Assembly (NCBI RefSeq): GCF_000153025.1 | Contig: NZ_CH672436.1 | Coordinates: 40,519-104,518, forward strand | From: Marinomonas sp. MED121 | Lineage (GTDB): Bacteria; Pseudomonadota; Gammaproteobacteria; Pseudomonadales; Marinomonadaceae | Direction: 5' to 3' | Length of the DNA stretch: 64,000 bases | Part shown: one piece after another, positions 55,257 through 64,000 of the stretch | Layout of the letters: each line of letters opens with the position of its first letter | How positions within the stretch are numbered: the stretch's first letter is position 1 | Program-made: the position numbers and the translations under genes | Notes under the pieces: model-generated | The model's database searches: none | What the model was told of the DNA's origin: nothing | Seen by the model: only the letters and a program-made list of their open reading frames with translations

Positions 55257-55273
55257 AAATGGGGGGATTACCT

Positions 55274-55365
55274 TTGTTCTGTGATAAGAAGAGGTGTACC
55301 AACGTCAGCAGTTGGCTTCTTCTACGCATGATTTGCAGTGTCGCACTTATTATCTGAATTTAGGC
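55274..55365. repeat. Dispersed ~90-bp intergenic repeat, copy 3
   Basis: This copy matches 10529-10620 and 37391-37474, including the GTTCTGTG lead-in shared with copy 1. The inner stem CCAAC/GTTGG extends with AGAAG/CTTCT. It lies about 140 bases inside the right island junction. Confidence 0.78.
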
Positions 55366-55506
55366 TTAAAATATTTTATAGCTGGATATTTCCATAATTC
55401 TACGGTGAGGTCATAAGTGTCTATGCTTGAGGTAAATTTATTATTACATTGTTTCTAATTTTAGGTGTGAACCATTTATGATATTTTTTTCTATATACTC
55501 TTAATT
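55366..55506. other. Right end of the island
   Basis: This is AT-rich, non-coding sequence that ends where recA homology begins at about 55504-55507 (TTTATGGACC). It should contain the right arm of the attachment site and recombinase-binding repeats, though none are obvious by eye. Confidence 0.5.
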
Positions 55507-56364
55507 TATGGACCAGAATCATCTGGTAAAACAACGCTGACATTGAGCGTCATTGCCGAAGCACAAAAGCAAGGTAAGACCTGTGCTTTTATTGATGCTG
55601 AGCATGCCTTAGACCCAAGTTATGCAGAGAAGCTAGGTGTTAATATCGCTGACCTTTTGATCTCTCAGCCTGATACGGGTGAGCAAGCGCTTGAAATCGT
55701 TGACATGCTAGTACGTTCTAACAGTGTTGATGTTGTGATTGTTGACTCTGTTGCTGCTTTGGTTCCTAAGTCAGAGATTGAAGGTGAAATGGGTAGCTCT
55801 TCTGTTGGTGTACAGGCGCGTTTGTTGTCTCAAGCTATGCGTAAGTTAACTGGCTCAATCAAGAATGCTAACTGCCTTGTTGTTTTCATTAACCAAATTC
55901 GTATGAAAATTGGTGTGATGTTTGGTTCGCCTGAAACCACAACGGGTGGTAATGCGCTTAAGTTCTATAGCTCAGTTCGTCTTGATATTCGCCGTATTGG
56001 TAGTGTTAAACAAGGTGATGAAGTGGTGGGTAATGAAACCCGCGTAAAAGTTGTTAAGAATAAAATTGCACCTCCATTTAAACAAACTGAATTCCAAATT
56101 ATGTACGGCGCAGGTATTTACCGTATGGGTGAGATAATTGATTTGGGTGTGAAGCAAGGTTTCGTTGATAAATCTGGTGCTTGGTACGCTTACAATGGTA
56201 GTAAAATTGGTCAGGGTAAAGCGAATGCGGCTCAATTCCTTTCTGATAATCCAGAAATCGCGACTGAAATTGAAGGTAAGATTCGTGAGCAATTATTGCC
56301 AAAAGATCTCCCAGCAGAAAAAGATGATGCGAAAGAGGAAGAAGGTGACTTGCTAGATCTATAA
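55507..56364 (+). pseudogene. recA: Native recA remnant, 5' truncated at the Walker A codons
   Basis: The frame opens directly at the codons for YGPESSGKTT and continues to a normal RecA end (GDLLDL) before a terminator. All regions after Walker A are intact: FIDAEHALD, VIVDSVAALVPK, FINQIRMKIGVMFGSPETTT. The first ~70 codons, which encode the polymerisation N-terminus, are absent along with promoter and RBS. A TTG at 55543 is the only nearby start. It is most likely silent, or at best makes an inactive fragment. The downstream gene order shows this is the ancestral chromosomal recA. Confidence 0.93.
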
Positions 56365-56384
56365 GCTTCAATCTCTTTTTCAAT

Positions 56385-56422
56385 AAAAAAAACGGTCACT
56401 TTTATGCAGTGGCCGTTTTTTT
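56385..56422 (+). terminator. Rho-independent terminator of native recA
   Basis: AACGGTCACT and AGTGGCCGTT pair with a 7-base loop, flanked by A and T runs (TTTTTTT). Confidence 0.88.
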
Positions 56423-56553
56423 ATGCCTTTTTATATCATTCACTCATTTCTTTATATGTGTGTTTTATTTACAGATGATCTATTTTTTATTATTAGCTAA
56501 ACCATTAATATAAATAGTGCTTTTAAATAAAACCCGATGGAAGTGGTTCGTTA

Positions 56554-58116
56554 ATGACGACATTAATTTTGATTTTGAGCTCGCTTGTTCTTTGGTCTGC
56601 AGTGTTTTTTATCTATGCACTCTGGAGTTATATTCTGGCAAAGAAAAAAGCAGAACAAGAGCCAGAAGACAAAGGTGAAGTAGAACCTCAGTCTGATGAG
56701 GAGTCTGTGGTAGAGGAGCAGGAGTCTGTTACTGATACCTCTAAGGCGGTACTTGCGTTAATAGAGCAGCAGCAAGGCATTGTTGAAGAGCTTATATCTG
56801 TTTGTCCAGAAAGGGATCAGTTGCGCTTCTCTATGCTTGAATGTTGGTCATTATTTCTGTCATTAGAATTTAAACTAATTAGTAAACAAATCACCTCAGC
56901 AGAAGCGATTAGTGAGTTAGAGAAATTTATTCCTTTAACTCAAGAGGCTGGCTTCTCTCAAATGATGGAAGTGCTGGTAAAAAAAATATCCGCCCAGAGA
57001 AGTTTATCCCAGGCCATTAATAAGGATATAGAAAGAAAAAATCAGCTGTTACAAGCCAAAATGAATGTTAACTCAGAACTGAATGAAAAATTTAGTCGCA
57101 TGAAAGCTGAACTAGATGCTGAGCATGAAATAGATGAAAGTTTGTCAGAAATGCGGATTGAATTGGCACAAGCTTATCAGTTAGAGAATACGATCAAAAC
57201 AAAGTTAACGGCGATTAAAGAAGCGCCTGAAGAGGTTTCTGAAGAGTATCAATTGGCATTGGAGCTATTTTTAAATAGTAGTGAATTGGATGATTTTATT
57301 GTTCCAATTCAAAATGAATTTGATGGCAAAATTGAAGAGCTAAAATCGATAGCAGAGTATCAAGCCAAAACGATAAGAGACTTGAAGGCACTATTAAAAG
57401 ATTCTGCTGGAAAAGGCGCTGACAAGTTTGATGTTGAATATGACATTGTGGTCGCGCGATTAGAAAAAAGCTTATCCGATAAAAAGCATATCTTATCCCG
57501 ATTAGAGCTAAAGCTTGATAGTTTACAGATGGTGAAGTATCAGTTAACGAATGATGCGAAGACACAAGAGCGTTTGGTTAATGAAAGGAATTATGAGCTA
57601 GAGCTGTTAAGTCAAAATGGAGGTGAATTAGCGAATATGCAAAATATTTTCTCTCAAAAAGAAGATAGCTTGAATAATATGACGAAACACCTTGATGCAG
57701 CGCCTTTAACGGGTGAGTCTCAAGCTTATGCAAATGAATTAACCGATAAGGTGAGTGCCTTCAAAGCTATGATGAATGAGTCTGAATTATTCGTGGAAAT
57801 GTTGGAATTAGATTTAGATGCAGAACAAAAGAAGAGTGCAGAATTACAGACTCGATTAGCAGAATTATCTGACTATGTGATGCAGCAAAGCCTAAGGGTT
57901 GATGCTGTAAATCATCAAGACTCTTCGCAACTTGAAGAGGCAAATGCGGAACTGGCGCTCGAAATAAGCACCATGAAGAAGGAATATGAAAGGAGCCGCT
58001 CTTCAGATGAGTCTGTTTCTTTACAGAAAAAAATCACTGAACTTGATACAAAAATAGAACGTATGAAAATGGAATATGCTCAAATGGAAGACCAGTTTCT
58101 TTCTTCCTTACTGTAG
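56554..58116 (+). CDS. Membrane-anchored coiled-coil protein of unknown function
   Basis: A 520-residue protein not recognised as a known family. Residues 3-29 form one membrane segment (LILILSSLVLWSAVFFIYAL), then a very acidic stretch (residues 36-60, many Glu/Asp). The rest is almost all helical with long heptad-like coiled coils and few Gly or Pro. The topology suggests an inner-membrane anchor with a large cytoplasmic rod. It sits between recA and recX in the native region, in the recA direction, and has ordinary core-like codon use. It is probably chromosomal rather than island cargo. Confidence 0.75.
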   Translation: MTTLILILSSLVLWSAVFFIYALWSYILAKKKAEQEPEDKGEVEPQSDEESVVEEQESVTDTSKAVLALIEQQQGIVEELISVCPERDQLRFSMLECWSLFLSLEFKLISKQITSAEAISELEKFIPLTQEAGFSQMMEVLVKKISAQRSLSQAINKDIERKNQLLQAKMNVNSELNEKFSRMKAELDAEHEIDESLSEMRIELAQAYQLENTIKTKLTAIKEAPEEVSEEYQLALELFLNSSELDDFIVPIQNEFDGKIEELKSIAEYQAKTIRDLKALLKDSAGKGADKFDVEYDIVVARLEKSLSDKKHILSRLELKLDSLQMVKYQLTNDAKTQERLVNERNYELELLSQNGGELANMQNIFSQKEDSLNNMTKHLDAAPLTGESQAYANELTDKVSAFKAMMNESELFVEMLELDLDAEQKKSAELQTRLAELSDYVMQQSLRVDAVNHQDSSQLEEANAELALEISTMKKEYERSRSSDESVSLQKKITELDTKIERMKMEYAQMEDQFLSSLL

Positions 58117-58126
58117 CCTTTCAAAC

Positions 58127-58585
58127 TTAGAGGTTATGGCTATCTTCTTGAATAGCGTAATTGATCTGATCTGAAGTAAAGCCACGATACTGCAGATAAC
58201 GATATTGTTTGGCGCGAGTCTTATAGTCATTAGATACAGTATCACCAAATTTTGCACGTTTTAGGGTGTAAGCCAGTTCAAACCAATCAACCTCAAGTAG
58301 GTTAAAACTCGCTTCCATTAAGTCTGTGTTTATCCCTTTTTGCCTTAGTTCAGCGGTGATTCGCATCTTTCCATAGCCTTTTTGTTGGCGAAAGTGGATA
58401 AAAGACTCACAAAACCTTTGGTCACTTTGATAATTATCTGTAATAAGTTGTAGGAGGATGTTTTCAATTTCTTCGGCTTGCTCCTTGAATCGTGAGGCAA
58501 GTTTTTGTCTAAGTTCAAATTGACTATGTTCTCTGCGTGCTAGCATGTTGAGCGCAGATTCTCTGATTTGTATTAGAATGTCCAT
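58127..58585 (-). CDS. recX: Regulatory protein RecX
   Basis: A 152-residue RecX with three helical repeats: ALNMLARREHSQFELRQKL at the start, DNYQSDQRFCESFIHFRQQK with GYGKMRITAEL, and YLQYRGFTSDQINYAI at the end. RecX binds RecA filaments and restrains them. It normally follows recA in the same direction; here it is on the opposite strand, convergent with the coiled-coil gene (10-base gap). After the island entered, it would act on the island-encoded RecA. Confidence 0.93.
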   Translation of the reverse strand: MDILIQIRESALNMLARREHSQFELRQKLASRFKEQAEEIENILLQLITDNYQSDQRFCESFIHFRQQKGYGKMRITAELRQKGINTDLMEASFNLLEVDWFELAYTLKRAKFGDTVSNDYKTRAKQYRYLQYRGFTSDQINYAIQEDSHNL

Positions 58586-58795
58586 GATAAACGAGCCTAG
58601 TCTTTATTGGTTCCCATATTACAGTAGATGCTCGCTCTTATGAAATCCTAATAAGGGTGAAAAAACTATATATGTTTATTAATATGGTTTTATCATCTCA
58701 ATTTTTATCTTTTAAAAGAATATATATCTATTAAATCTATGTAAAAATAGTTTTGTCTACTTTGATTGTAATTCTGTTCATAAATGAGGTGAAAG

Positions 58796-59875
58796 ATGGC
58801 TCGGCCTTTAACGGCGCATATTGATCTTGCTGCAATAAAGCATAATTATCTATTGGCTAAAAAATTGCAGCCAAACACAAAAGCATTTGCCGTTGTAAAA
58901 GCAAATGCATATGGTCATGGTGCTGTAGAGGTAGCTAAATATCTTGATGATATCGTTGATGCTTTTGCCGTTGCTGCTATTGAAGAAGCTATAGAGCTTA
59001 GAGAGGCGGGTGTCTCATCTCCTATTCTCTTGCTCGAAGGTGTGTTTGAATCCGCTGAATGGCAAGTGTGTGAAAACCATAACTTTTGGGTGGCAATTGA
59101 AAATCAAACTCAATTGACTGATTTCATCGCTGCTAATATTCAGATTGATAAAGTCTTTTTGAAACTAGACTCTGGTATGCACCGTTTAGGTGTTCAGCCG
59201 TCTTCTGCAGATAAGTTTATTGAGTTACTTGAGCATAACCCAAATGTTGGTGAGGTCGTTTTGATGACTCACTTTTCCAGTGCTGATGACCTTGATAGCC
59301 CTGCCACATCCGAACAGCTTGCTGTATTTGACCAAGTACATCGCCAATTTTCTCAGTTAGATGTAAGTGTTGCCAATTCAGCAGCAACACTTAAGTGGCA
59401 GTTACCAGAAGGGGGATGGATACGCCCAGGTATTATGCTTTATGGGATTTCACCATTCGACGAAATCAGTGCTCAAGAGTTAGGTTTGAAACCTGCTATG
59501 ACGCTTACCAGTAAAATCATCTCCCTCAGGGAAGTAAAGGATGGTGAGGCGGTAGGTTATGCTAGGGCTTACGTCGCAAAAGGGCAGCGTCAAATTGCAA
59601 CTGTTGCTGTCGGTTATGGTGATGGTTACCCGCGAATGGCTAATCATCAAACACCTGTGTTAGTGGAACAGGCTATGTGTTGTCTGTCCGGTCGTGTGTC
59701 TATGGATATGATTACGTTAGATGTCACTGAACTTGGTGAAACTCAGGTGGGGGATGAGGTCATCTTGTGGGGAGAGAAAAACCCAGTGGAAGATGTTGCC
59801 GCCCACTCTTCGACGATTGCCTATGAACTTGTTACACGCATGACTGGTCGTGCAAAACGTCAATATCATAGCTAA
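58796..59875 (+). CDS. alr: Alanine racemase
   Basis: A 359-residue fold type III PLP enzyme. The PLP Lys lies in FAVVKANAYGHGAVEVAKYL (about residue 34), and the second catalytic Tyr in GEAVGYARAYVAKG near 255. Other features are MTHFSSAD, GWIRPGIMLYGISPFD and GRVSMDMITLDVT. It makes D-alanine for the cell wall. RBS GAGGTGAAAG precedes the ATG. It lies between recX and alaS and ends in its own terminator. Confidence 0.97.
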   Translation: MARPLTAHIDLAAIKHNYLLAKKLQPNTKAFAVVKANAYGHGAVEVAKYLDDIVDAFAVAAIEEAIELREAGVSSPILLLEGVFESAEWQVCENHNFWVAIENQTQLTDFIAANIQIDKVFLKLDSGMHRLGVQPSSADKFIELLEHNPNVGEVVLMTHFSSADDLDSPATSEQLAVFDQVHRQFSQLDVSVANSAATLKWQLPEGGWIRPGIMLYGISPFDEISAQELGLKPAMTLTSKIISLREVKDGEAVGYARAYVAKGQRQIATVAVGYGDGYPRMANHQTPVLVEQAMCCLSGRVSMDMITLDVTELGETQVGDEVILWGEKNPVEDVAAHSSTIAYELVTRMTGRAKRQYHS

Positions 59876-59894
59876 TCTTGATTTTATCTTGAAT

Positions 59895-59930
59895 TGTCTC
59901 ACTGGCTTGTTAGCAGTGAGGCAGTTTTTT
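59895..59930 (+). terminator. Rho-independent terminator after alr
   Basis: TGTCTCACTG and CAGTGAGGCA form a stem with one G-U pair, followed by TTTTTT. Confidence 0.82.
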
Positions 59931-60145
59931 AGCCTGAAAAACCTGCCTTTTTAAGTCGTTCTTTCCAGTTATTGCTGTTAAATGTGTAATAATTGAAAAA
60001 AATCGCAAAAACACTCACTTTCTTTTGAAAGTCACTGTATTTTCCGTGTACTATTTTGTGCTTTTCTGTCCAAACTTTTTCTCTGTTTGAAGTCAGAGAA
60101 AACTAAATTTATCGCCCAAGAAACAATATAGAGTCTCCCCTGAAG

Positions 60146-62761
60146 ATGAAGAGTTCAGAGCTACGCCAGTCATTTCTAAAATATTTCGAGAGTAAGCAAC
60201 ACCAAGTTGTTGATTCAAGTTCATTAATTCCAGGAAACGATCCAACCCTCTTGTTTACCAACGCAGGTATGGTTCAGTTTAAAGATGTTTTCCTTGGTAT
60301 GGATGATCGTCCTTATACACGAGCGACGAGCTCTCAGCGTTGTGTGCGAGCCGGCGGTAAGCATAATGACCTTGAGAATGTTGGTTATACCGCACGTCAC
60401 CACACCTTTTTTGAAATGCTGGGTAACTTCAGTTTTGGTGATTACTTTAAAGAAGATGCCATTCAATATGCTTGGGAATTTCTAACGCAAGTTTTGAAAT
60501 TGCCAACAGAAAAGTTATTGGTAACAGTTTATGCCGATGATGATGAAGCTTGGGATATCTGGGCTAAAAAAATCGGCGTGCCTGAGGACCGTATTGTCCG
60601 CATTGGCGACAATAAAGGGGCGCGTTATGCTTCTGATAACTTTTGGCAAATGGGTGACACAGGTCCTTGTGGTCCTTGTACCGAAATTTTCTACGATCAT
60701 GGTGAGCATATTTGGGGTGGGCCTCCAGGTTCTCCTGAAGAAGATGGCGACCGTTTTATCGAAATTTGGAATGTGGTCTTCATGCAATTCAATCGCGATG
60801 CAAATGGTGTTATGAATCCTCTACCTAAGCCTTCTGTTGATACCGGTATGGGGCTTGAGCGTATTGCTGCGATTTTGCAAGGTGTTCATAGTAACTATGA
60901 AATTGATATCTTCCAAAATCTGATTAAGGCTGCTGCTAAAGTGGTTGGTACTGATGATTTAGAAGCTCAATCTTTGCGAGTTATTGCAGATCACATTCGT
61001 TCTTGTAGTTTTATGATAGTGGATGGCATTGTGCCATCAAATGAAGGGCGTGGTTATGTATTGCGTCGTATTGTGCGCCGCGCTATTCGTCATGGTCATA
61101 AATTGGGGCAAAAACAGGCTTTTTTCAATACTTTAGTTGCTGATTTGGTTACTGAGATGGGGGATGCTTATCCAGATTTGGCAAAACTTGCGGATCGTAT
61201 CCAGGCTATCTTGCTAAAAGAAGAAGAACAGTTTGCTAAAACGCTAGAGCAAGGTATGCGTATTCTTGATGATGCGATTGGTGAGCTAGGTGATAGTAAA
61301 ATCATCTCAGGTGAAACTGTCTTTAAACTTTATGATACTTACGGCTTCCCTGCTGACTTGACCAATGATGTTGCTCGTGAACGTCATCTTGAAATAGATG
61401 AGAAAGGCTTTGAAAGGGCCATGGAAGAGCAGCGTAATCGTGCCCGTTCTGCTAGCCAATTTACCATGGATATGTCAGGTTCAATTGAAGCGGGTGATAC
61501 AGAGTTTACAGGATATAGTCATCTAGTTGATGAGTGTGAAATAGAAGCCTTGATACTAGATGGTGAAAAAGTTGAAAGTCTAACAGCAGGTCAATCGGGT
61601 ATTGTGATTTTGAAACAGACCCCTTTCTATGGTGAGTCTGGTGGCCAAGTCGGTGATCAAGGTTGGTTACGTGGTAATGGCGCATTTAGTGTGACTAATA
61701 CGACCAAACAAGGAAAAACACACCTGCATCATGGTGAGTTACGTGAAGGTTCAATTACCTTGGGTGATAAGCTAACTGCGACTGTGGATGCAAGCCTTCG
61801 TGCTGCAACTGGCTTAAATCACTCTGCGACTCATTTAATGCATGAAGCGCTACGTCGTGTTGTGGGCGATCATGTTCATCAAAAAGGTTCTTTGTGTGAT
61901 GCTGAGCGTTTACGTTTTGACTTCTCTCATTTTGAAGGGGTTACAGCGGCAGAAATTGAGCAAGTTGAAGATATGGTTAATGAGCAAATTCGCCTTAACC
62001 ATGAAGTGCTTACTGAAGAAATGGATATCGAAAGTGCCAAAGAAAGAGGCGCAATGGCTCTATTTGGTGAGAAGTACGATAGTCAGGTACGTGTTTTGAC
62101 TATGGGAAGTGAGTATTCCATTGAGCTTTGTGGTGGTACTCATGTTAAGCGTACTGGTGATATTGGTGTGTTTAAGATAGTTGCTGAAAGCGGTATCGCG
62201 GCTGGTGTACGTCGTATTGAAGCTATCACAGGTAAAGTTGCCATTGATTATAATCGAGCGACTGAAAAATCTGTGCAGCAAGTAGCGGCGCTTGTGAAGG
62301 GTAATAAAGAGAACATGATTGAGAAAGTGACTGCGCTTTCTGATCAAAATCGTGCTCTTCAAAAAGAGTTGGATGTTATTAAGGCAAAACTGGCTGCGCA
62401 AGCTGGCTCTGACCTAGCGTCACAAGCGGTGGATATTGATGGTGGCAAGTTATTAGTTGCCCAAGTTGATGTGGAAGATCCAAAAGCATTGCGTGACATG
62501 CTAGATGAGCTGAAGAGCAAGTTGGAATCAGCGGTAATTTTGTTGGCGAGTGTGAATGACTCAAAAGTCAGTCTCATCGCAGGTGTAACAAAAGAATTAA
62601 CGAAAAAGGTAAAAGCTGGCGATCTGATTAAGATGGTAGCGCCTTTGGTTGACGGTCGTGGGGGCGGTCGACCAGATATGGCACAAGCTGGAGGTAATAA
62701 TCCAGCAGGACTGCCAGAGGCGTTAGCATCTGTACAACCTTGGGTCGTGGCTAAATTGTAA
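60146..62761 (+). CDS. alaS: Alanyl-tRNA synthetase
   Basis: An 871-residue class II synthetase of full length. Motif 1/2 region: NDPTLLFTNAGMVQFKDVFL and RCVRAGGKHNDLENVGYTAR; motif 3: DTGMGLERIAAILQG. The editing domain carries HSATHLMHEALRR and the zinc-binding CGGTHVKRTGD; the C-Ala oligomerisation region ends in GRGGGRPDMAQAGG. It attaches alanine to tRNA-Ala and deacylates mischarged tRNA. It is followed at 45 bases by lysC, a conserved gammaproteobacterial order. Confidence 0.98.
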   Translation: MKSSELRQSFLKYFESKQHQVVDSSSLIPGNDPTLLFTNAGMVQFKDVFLGMDDRPYTRATSSQRCVRAGGKHNDLENVGYTARHHTFFEMLGNFSFGDYFKEDAIQYAWEFLTQVLKLPTEKLLVTVYADDDEAWDIWAKKIGVPEDRIVRIGDNKGARYASDNFWQMGDTGPCGPCTEIFYDHGEHIWGGPPGSPEEDGDRFIEIWNVVFMQFNRDANGVMNPLPKPSVDTGMGLERIAAILQGVHSNYEIDIFQNLIKAAAKVVGTDDLEAQSLRVIADHIRSCSFMIVDGIVPSNEGRGYVLRRIVRRAIRHGHKLGQKQAFFNTLVADLVTEMGDAYPDLAKLADRIQAILLKEEEQFAKTLEQGMRILDDAIGELGDSKIISGETVFKLYDTYGFPADLTNDVARERHLEIDEKGFERAMEEQRNRARSASQFTMDMSGSIEAGDTEFTGYSHLVDECEIEALILDGEKVESLTAGQSGIVILKQTPFYGESGGQVGDQGWLRGNGAFSVTNTTKQGKTHLHHGELREGSITLGDKLTATVDASLRAATGLNHSATHLMHEALRRVVGDHVHQKGSLCDAERLRFDFSHFEGVTAAEIEQVEDMVNEQIRLNHEVLTEEMDIESAKERGAMALFGEKYDSQVRVLTMGSEYSIELCGGTHVKRTGDIGVFKIVAESGIAAGVRRIEAITGKVAIDYNRATEKSVQQVAALVKGNKENMIEKVTALSDQNRALQKELDVIKAKLAAQAGSDLASQAVDIDGGKLLVAQVDVEDPKALRDMLDELKSKLESAVILLASVNDSKVSLIAGVTKELTKKVKAGDLIKMVAPLVDGRGGGRPDMAQAGGNNPAGLPEALASVQPWVVAKL

Positions 62762-62806
62762 AAAAATGCCTTAATTGGCAAATTATGTGGGTTTAAATAA
62801 AAAACT

Positions 62807-64000
62807 ATGGCGTTGTTAGTTCAAAAATATGGCGGCACATCGGTAGGCTCTGTTGAGCGTATCGAGGCCGTAGCTGATCGAGTGCAAAGGCACCGTGAGC
62901 AAGGTGATGATGTAGTTGTTGTTGTCTCGGCGATGAGTGGCGAAACCAATCGTTTGGTTGCTCTGGCGAAGAGTATGCAGGAAGTACCAGATCAAAGAGA
63001 AATGGATGTGCTCTTGTCTACCGGCGAGCAAGTGACGATTGCGTTGCTATCAATGGCTCTTAAGAATCGTGGTTTAGATGCGCGTTCTTATACGGGTTCA
63101 CAAGTGCGAATCACAACAGATAGTTCTCATGGTAAAGCGCGTATTCAAGAAATTGATACAGAAGCGATGCAGACAGATCTAGATGCGGGTCGTGTTGTCG
63201 TTGTAGCTGGATTCCAAGGTGCTGATGAGTTTGGCAATATTACGACTTTGGGTCGTGGTGGCTCGGATACGACAGGTGTTGCGTTAGCGGCAGCACTTAA
63301 GGCGGATGAGTGTCAAATTTATACGGATGTTGATGGCGTTTATACAACCGACCCTCGGGTTGTTGATAGTGCGCGTCGATTAGAAAAAATTACGTTCGAA
63401 GAAATGTTGGAGATGGCGAGCCTAGGTTCAAAAATTCTCCAAATTCGTTCGGTTGAGTTTGCTGGTAAGTATCAAGTGCCTTTACGTGTACTTTCTAGTT
63501 TTACAGAAGGTGAAGGCACATTGATTACTACTGAGGGGAATGAAGATATGGAACAACCAGCTGTTTCTGGTATAGCGTTTAACCGAGATGAAGCTAAATT
63601 GACTTTGCAAGGTGTGCCAGATATCCCTGGTATTGCCTCTAGAATTTTGGTGCCTATTAGTGATGCCAATATTGAAGTTGATATGATAGTGCAGAATGTC
63701 TCTGCTGATGGCACAACGGATTTTACCTTTACTGTTCACCGTAACGAGTTTGATCAAGCCATGGATATCCTTAAGGCTATTCAAGAAGAGCTGGGTGCTC
63801 GTGGTGTTGTAGGTGATGCTAAGATTGCTAAAGTCTCTATTGTTGGTGTTGGTATGCGCTCTCACGCTGGTGTAGCGAGTACTATGTTTAAGGCGCTTGC
63901 TGATGAGTCAATCAATATTCAGCTAATTTCGACATCCGAAATTAAGGTGTCTGTCATTATTGATGAGAAGTATATGGAGCTCGCTGTTCGCTCGTTGCAC
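62807..64000 (+). CDS. lysC: Aspartate kinase, partial (runs off the window)
   Basis: The frame from ATG 62807 is open to the window end (398 codons seen; about 410 expected). It has the kinase N-terminus MALLVQKYGGTSVGSVERI, TTLGRGGSDTTGVALAAAL for ATP/aspartate binding, YTDVDGVYTTDPR, and two ACT domains (IPGIASRILVPISDANIEVD, VGVGMRSHAGVASTMFKALA) that bind lysine and threonine as feedback inhibitors. It starts the aspartate-family amino acid pathway. Only a few C-terminal residues and the stop are missing. Confidence 0.96.
   Translation, partial: MALLVQKYGGTSVGSVERIEAVADRVQRHREQGDDVVVVVSAMSGETNRLVALAKSMQEVPDQREMDVLLSTGEQVTIALLSMALKNRGLDARSYTGSQVRITTDSSHGKARIQEIDTEAMQTDLDAGRVVVVAGFQGADEFGNITTLGRGGSDTTGVALAAALKADECQIYTDVDGVYTTDPRVVDSARRLEKITFEEMLEMASLGSKILQIRSVEFAGKYQVPLRVLSSFTEGEGTLITTEGNEDMEQPAVSGIAFNRDEAKLTLQGVPDIPGIASRILVPISDANIEVDMIVQNVSADGTTDFTFTVHRNEFDQAMDILKAIQEELGARGVVGDAKIAKVSIVGVGMRSHAGVASTMFKALADESINIQLISTSEIKVSVIIDEKYMELAVRSLH

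Larger units (their letters stand above)
54096..55272 (+). mobile_element. IS element B, copy 2 (1177 bp)
   Basis: The ends GGTAATCCCCCC and GGGGGGATTACC are the same as in copy 1. The flanks (TCAA and TTTG) do not form a target duplication, so one side was deleted after insertion. It abuts the broken heme protein gene on the left and repeat copy 3 on the right. Confidence 0.9.

Noticed and set aside
1..64000. tRNA, rRNA or tmRNA genes
   Set aside because: No cloverleaf-like or rRNA-like sequence was recognised; island insertion is in recA, not in a tRNA gene.

Overview
The window is chromosomal DNA of a marine gammaproteobacterium. The order recA, recX, alr, alaS, lysC at the right end is typical core-genome layout, and the cargo (acrylate and beta-mannan catabolism, CUT1 sugar transport, chemoreceptors) fits an Oceanospirillales-type organism such as Marinomonas. 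The genus is an inference from gene content, not proven.

The main structure is a genomic island of about 54 kb inside recA. A complete, divergent recA (16-1086) stands at the left edge. A second recA lacking its first ~70 codons starts abruptly at about 55507, at the Walker A codons, and runs into the native recX-alr-alaS-lysC block. Directly behind the left recA lies an overlapping set of two large tyrosine-recombinase-like proteins, a small coiled-coil protein and a third tyrosine recombinase (1105-6958), the likely integration module. The architecture recalls GIVchS12 of Vibrio cholerae (inserted in recA and carrying its own divergent recA) and the Tn554-type tnpA/B/C module; both comparisons are from memory.

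Cargo, left to right: (a) 7.1-10.3 kb, a DddP-like M24 protein and a BesD/HalD-type Fe(II)/2OG oxygenase divergent from a LysR regulator; (b) 10.3-15.6 kb, an IS-rich segment with an MDR oxidoreductase, a VOC protein and a broken D-amino-acid-dehydrogenase-like gene; (c) 15.8-21.8 kb, CoA transferase, enoyl-CoA hydratase, iron alcohol dehydrogenase, CoA-acylating semialdehyde dehydrogenase and an IclR regulator, which together fit acrylate -> acryloyl-CoA -> 3-hydroxypropionate -> malonate semialdehyde -> acetyl-CoA; (d) 24-37 kb, a beta-mannooligosaccharide locus: CUT1 permeases and ATPase, mannobiose 2-epimerase, LacI regulator, phosphomannomutase, two GH130 phosphorylases, ManA (frameshifted by a G tract), NudK and a TIM-barrel isomerase. 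Near-identical LacI-type operators tie this locus to a solute-binding protein at 46.4-47.6 kb, cut off from its permeases by chemoreceptors and IS debris; (e) 41-50.5 kb, nested and degraded IS3, IS30, IS5 and IS4 elements; (f) 51-53.8 kb, a polar amino acid ABC transporter; (g) an IS3-type copy and a dispersed repeat next to the right junction.

No rRNA, tRNA or CRISPR was seen. The left boundary of the island lies at or outside the window edge.
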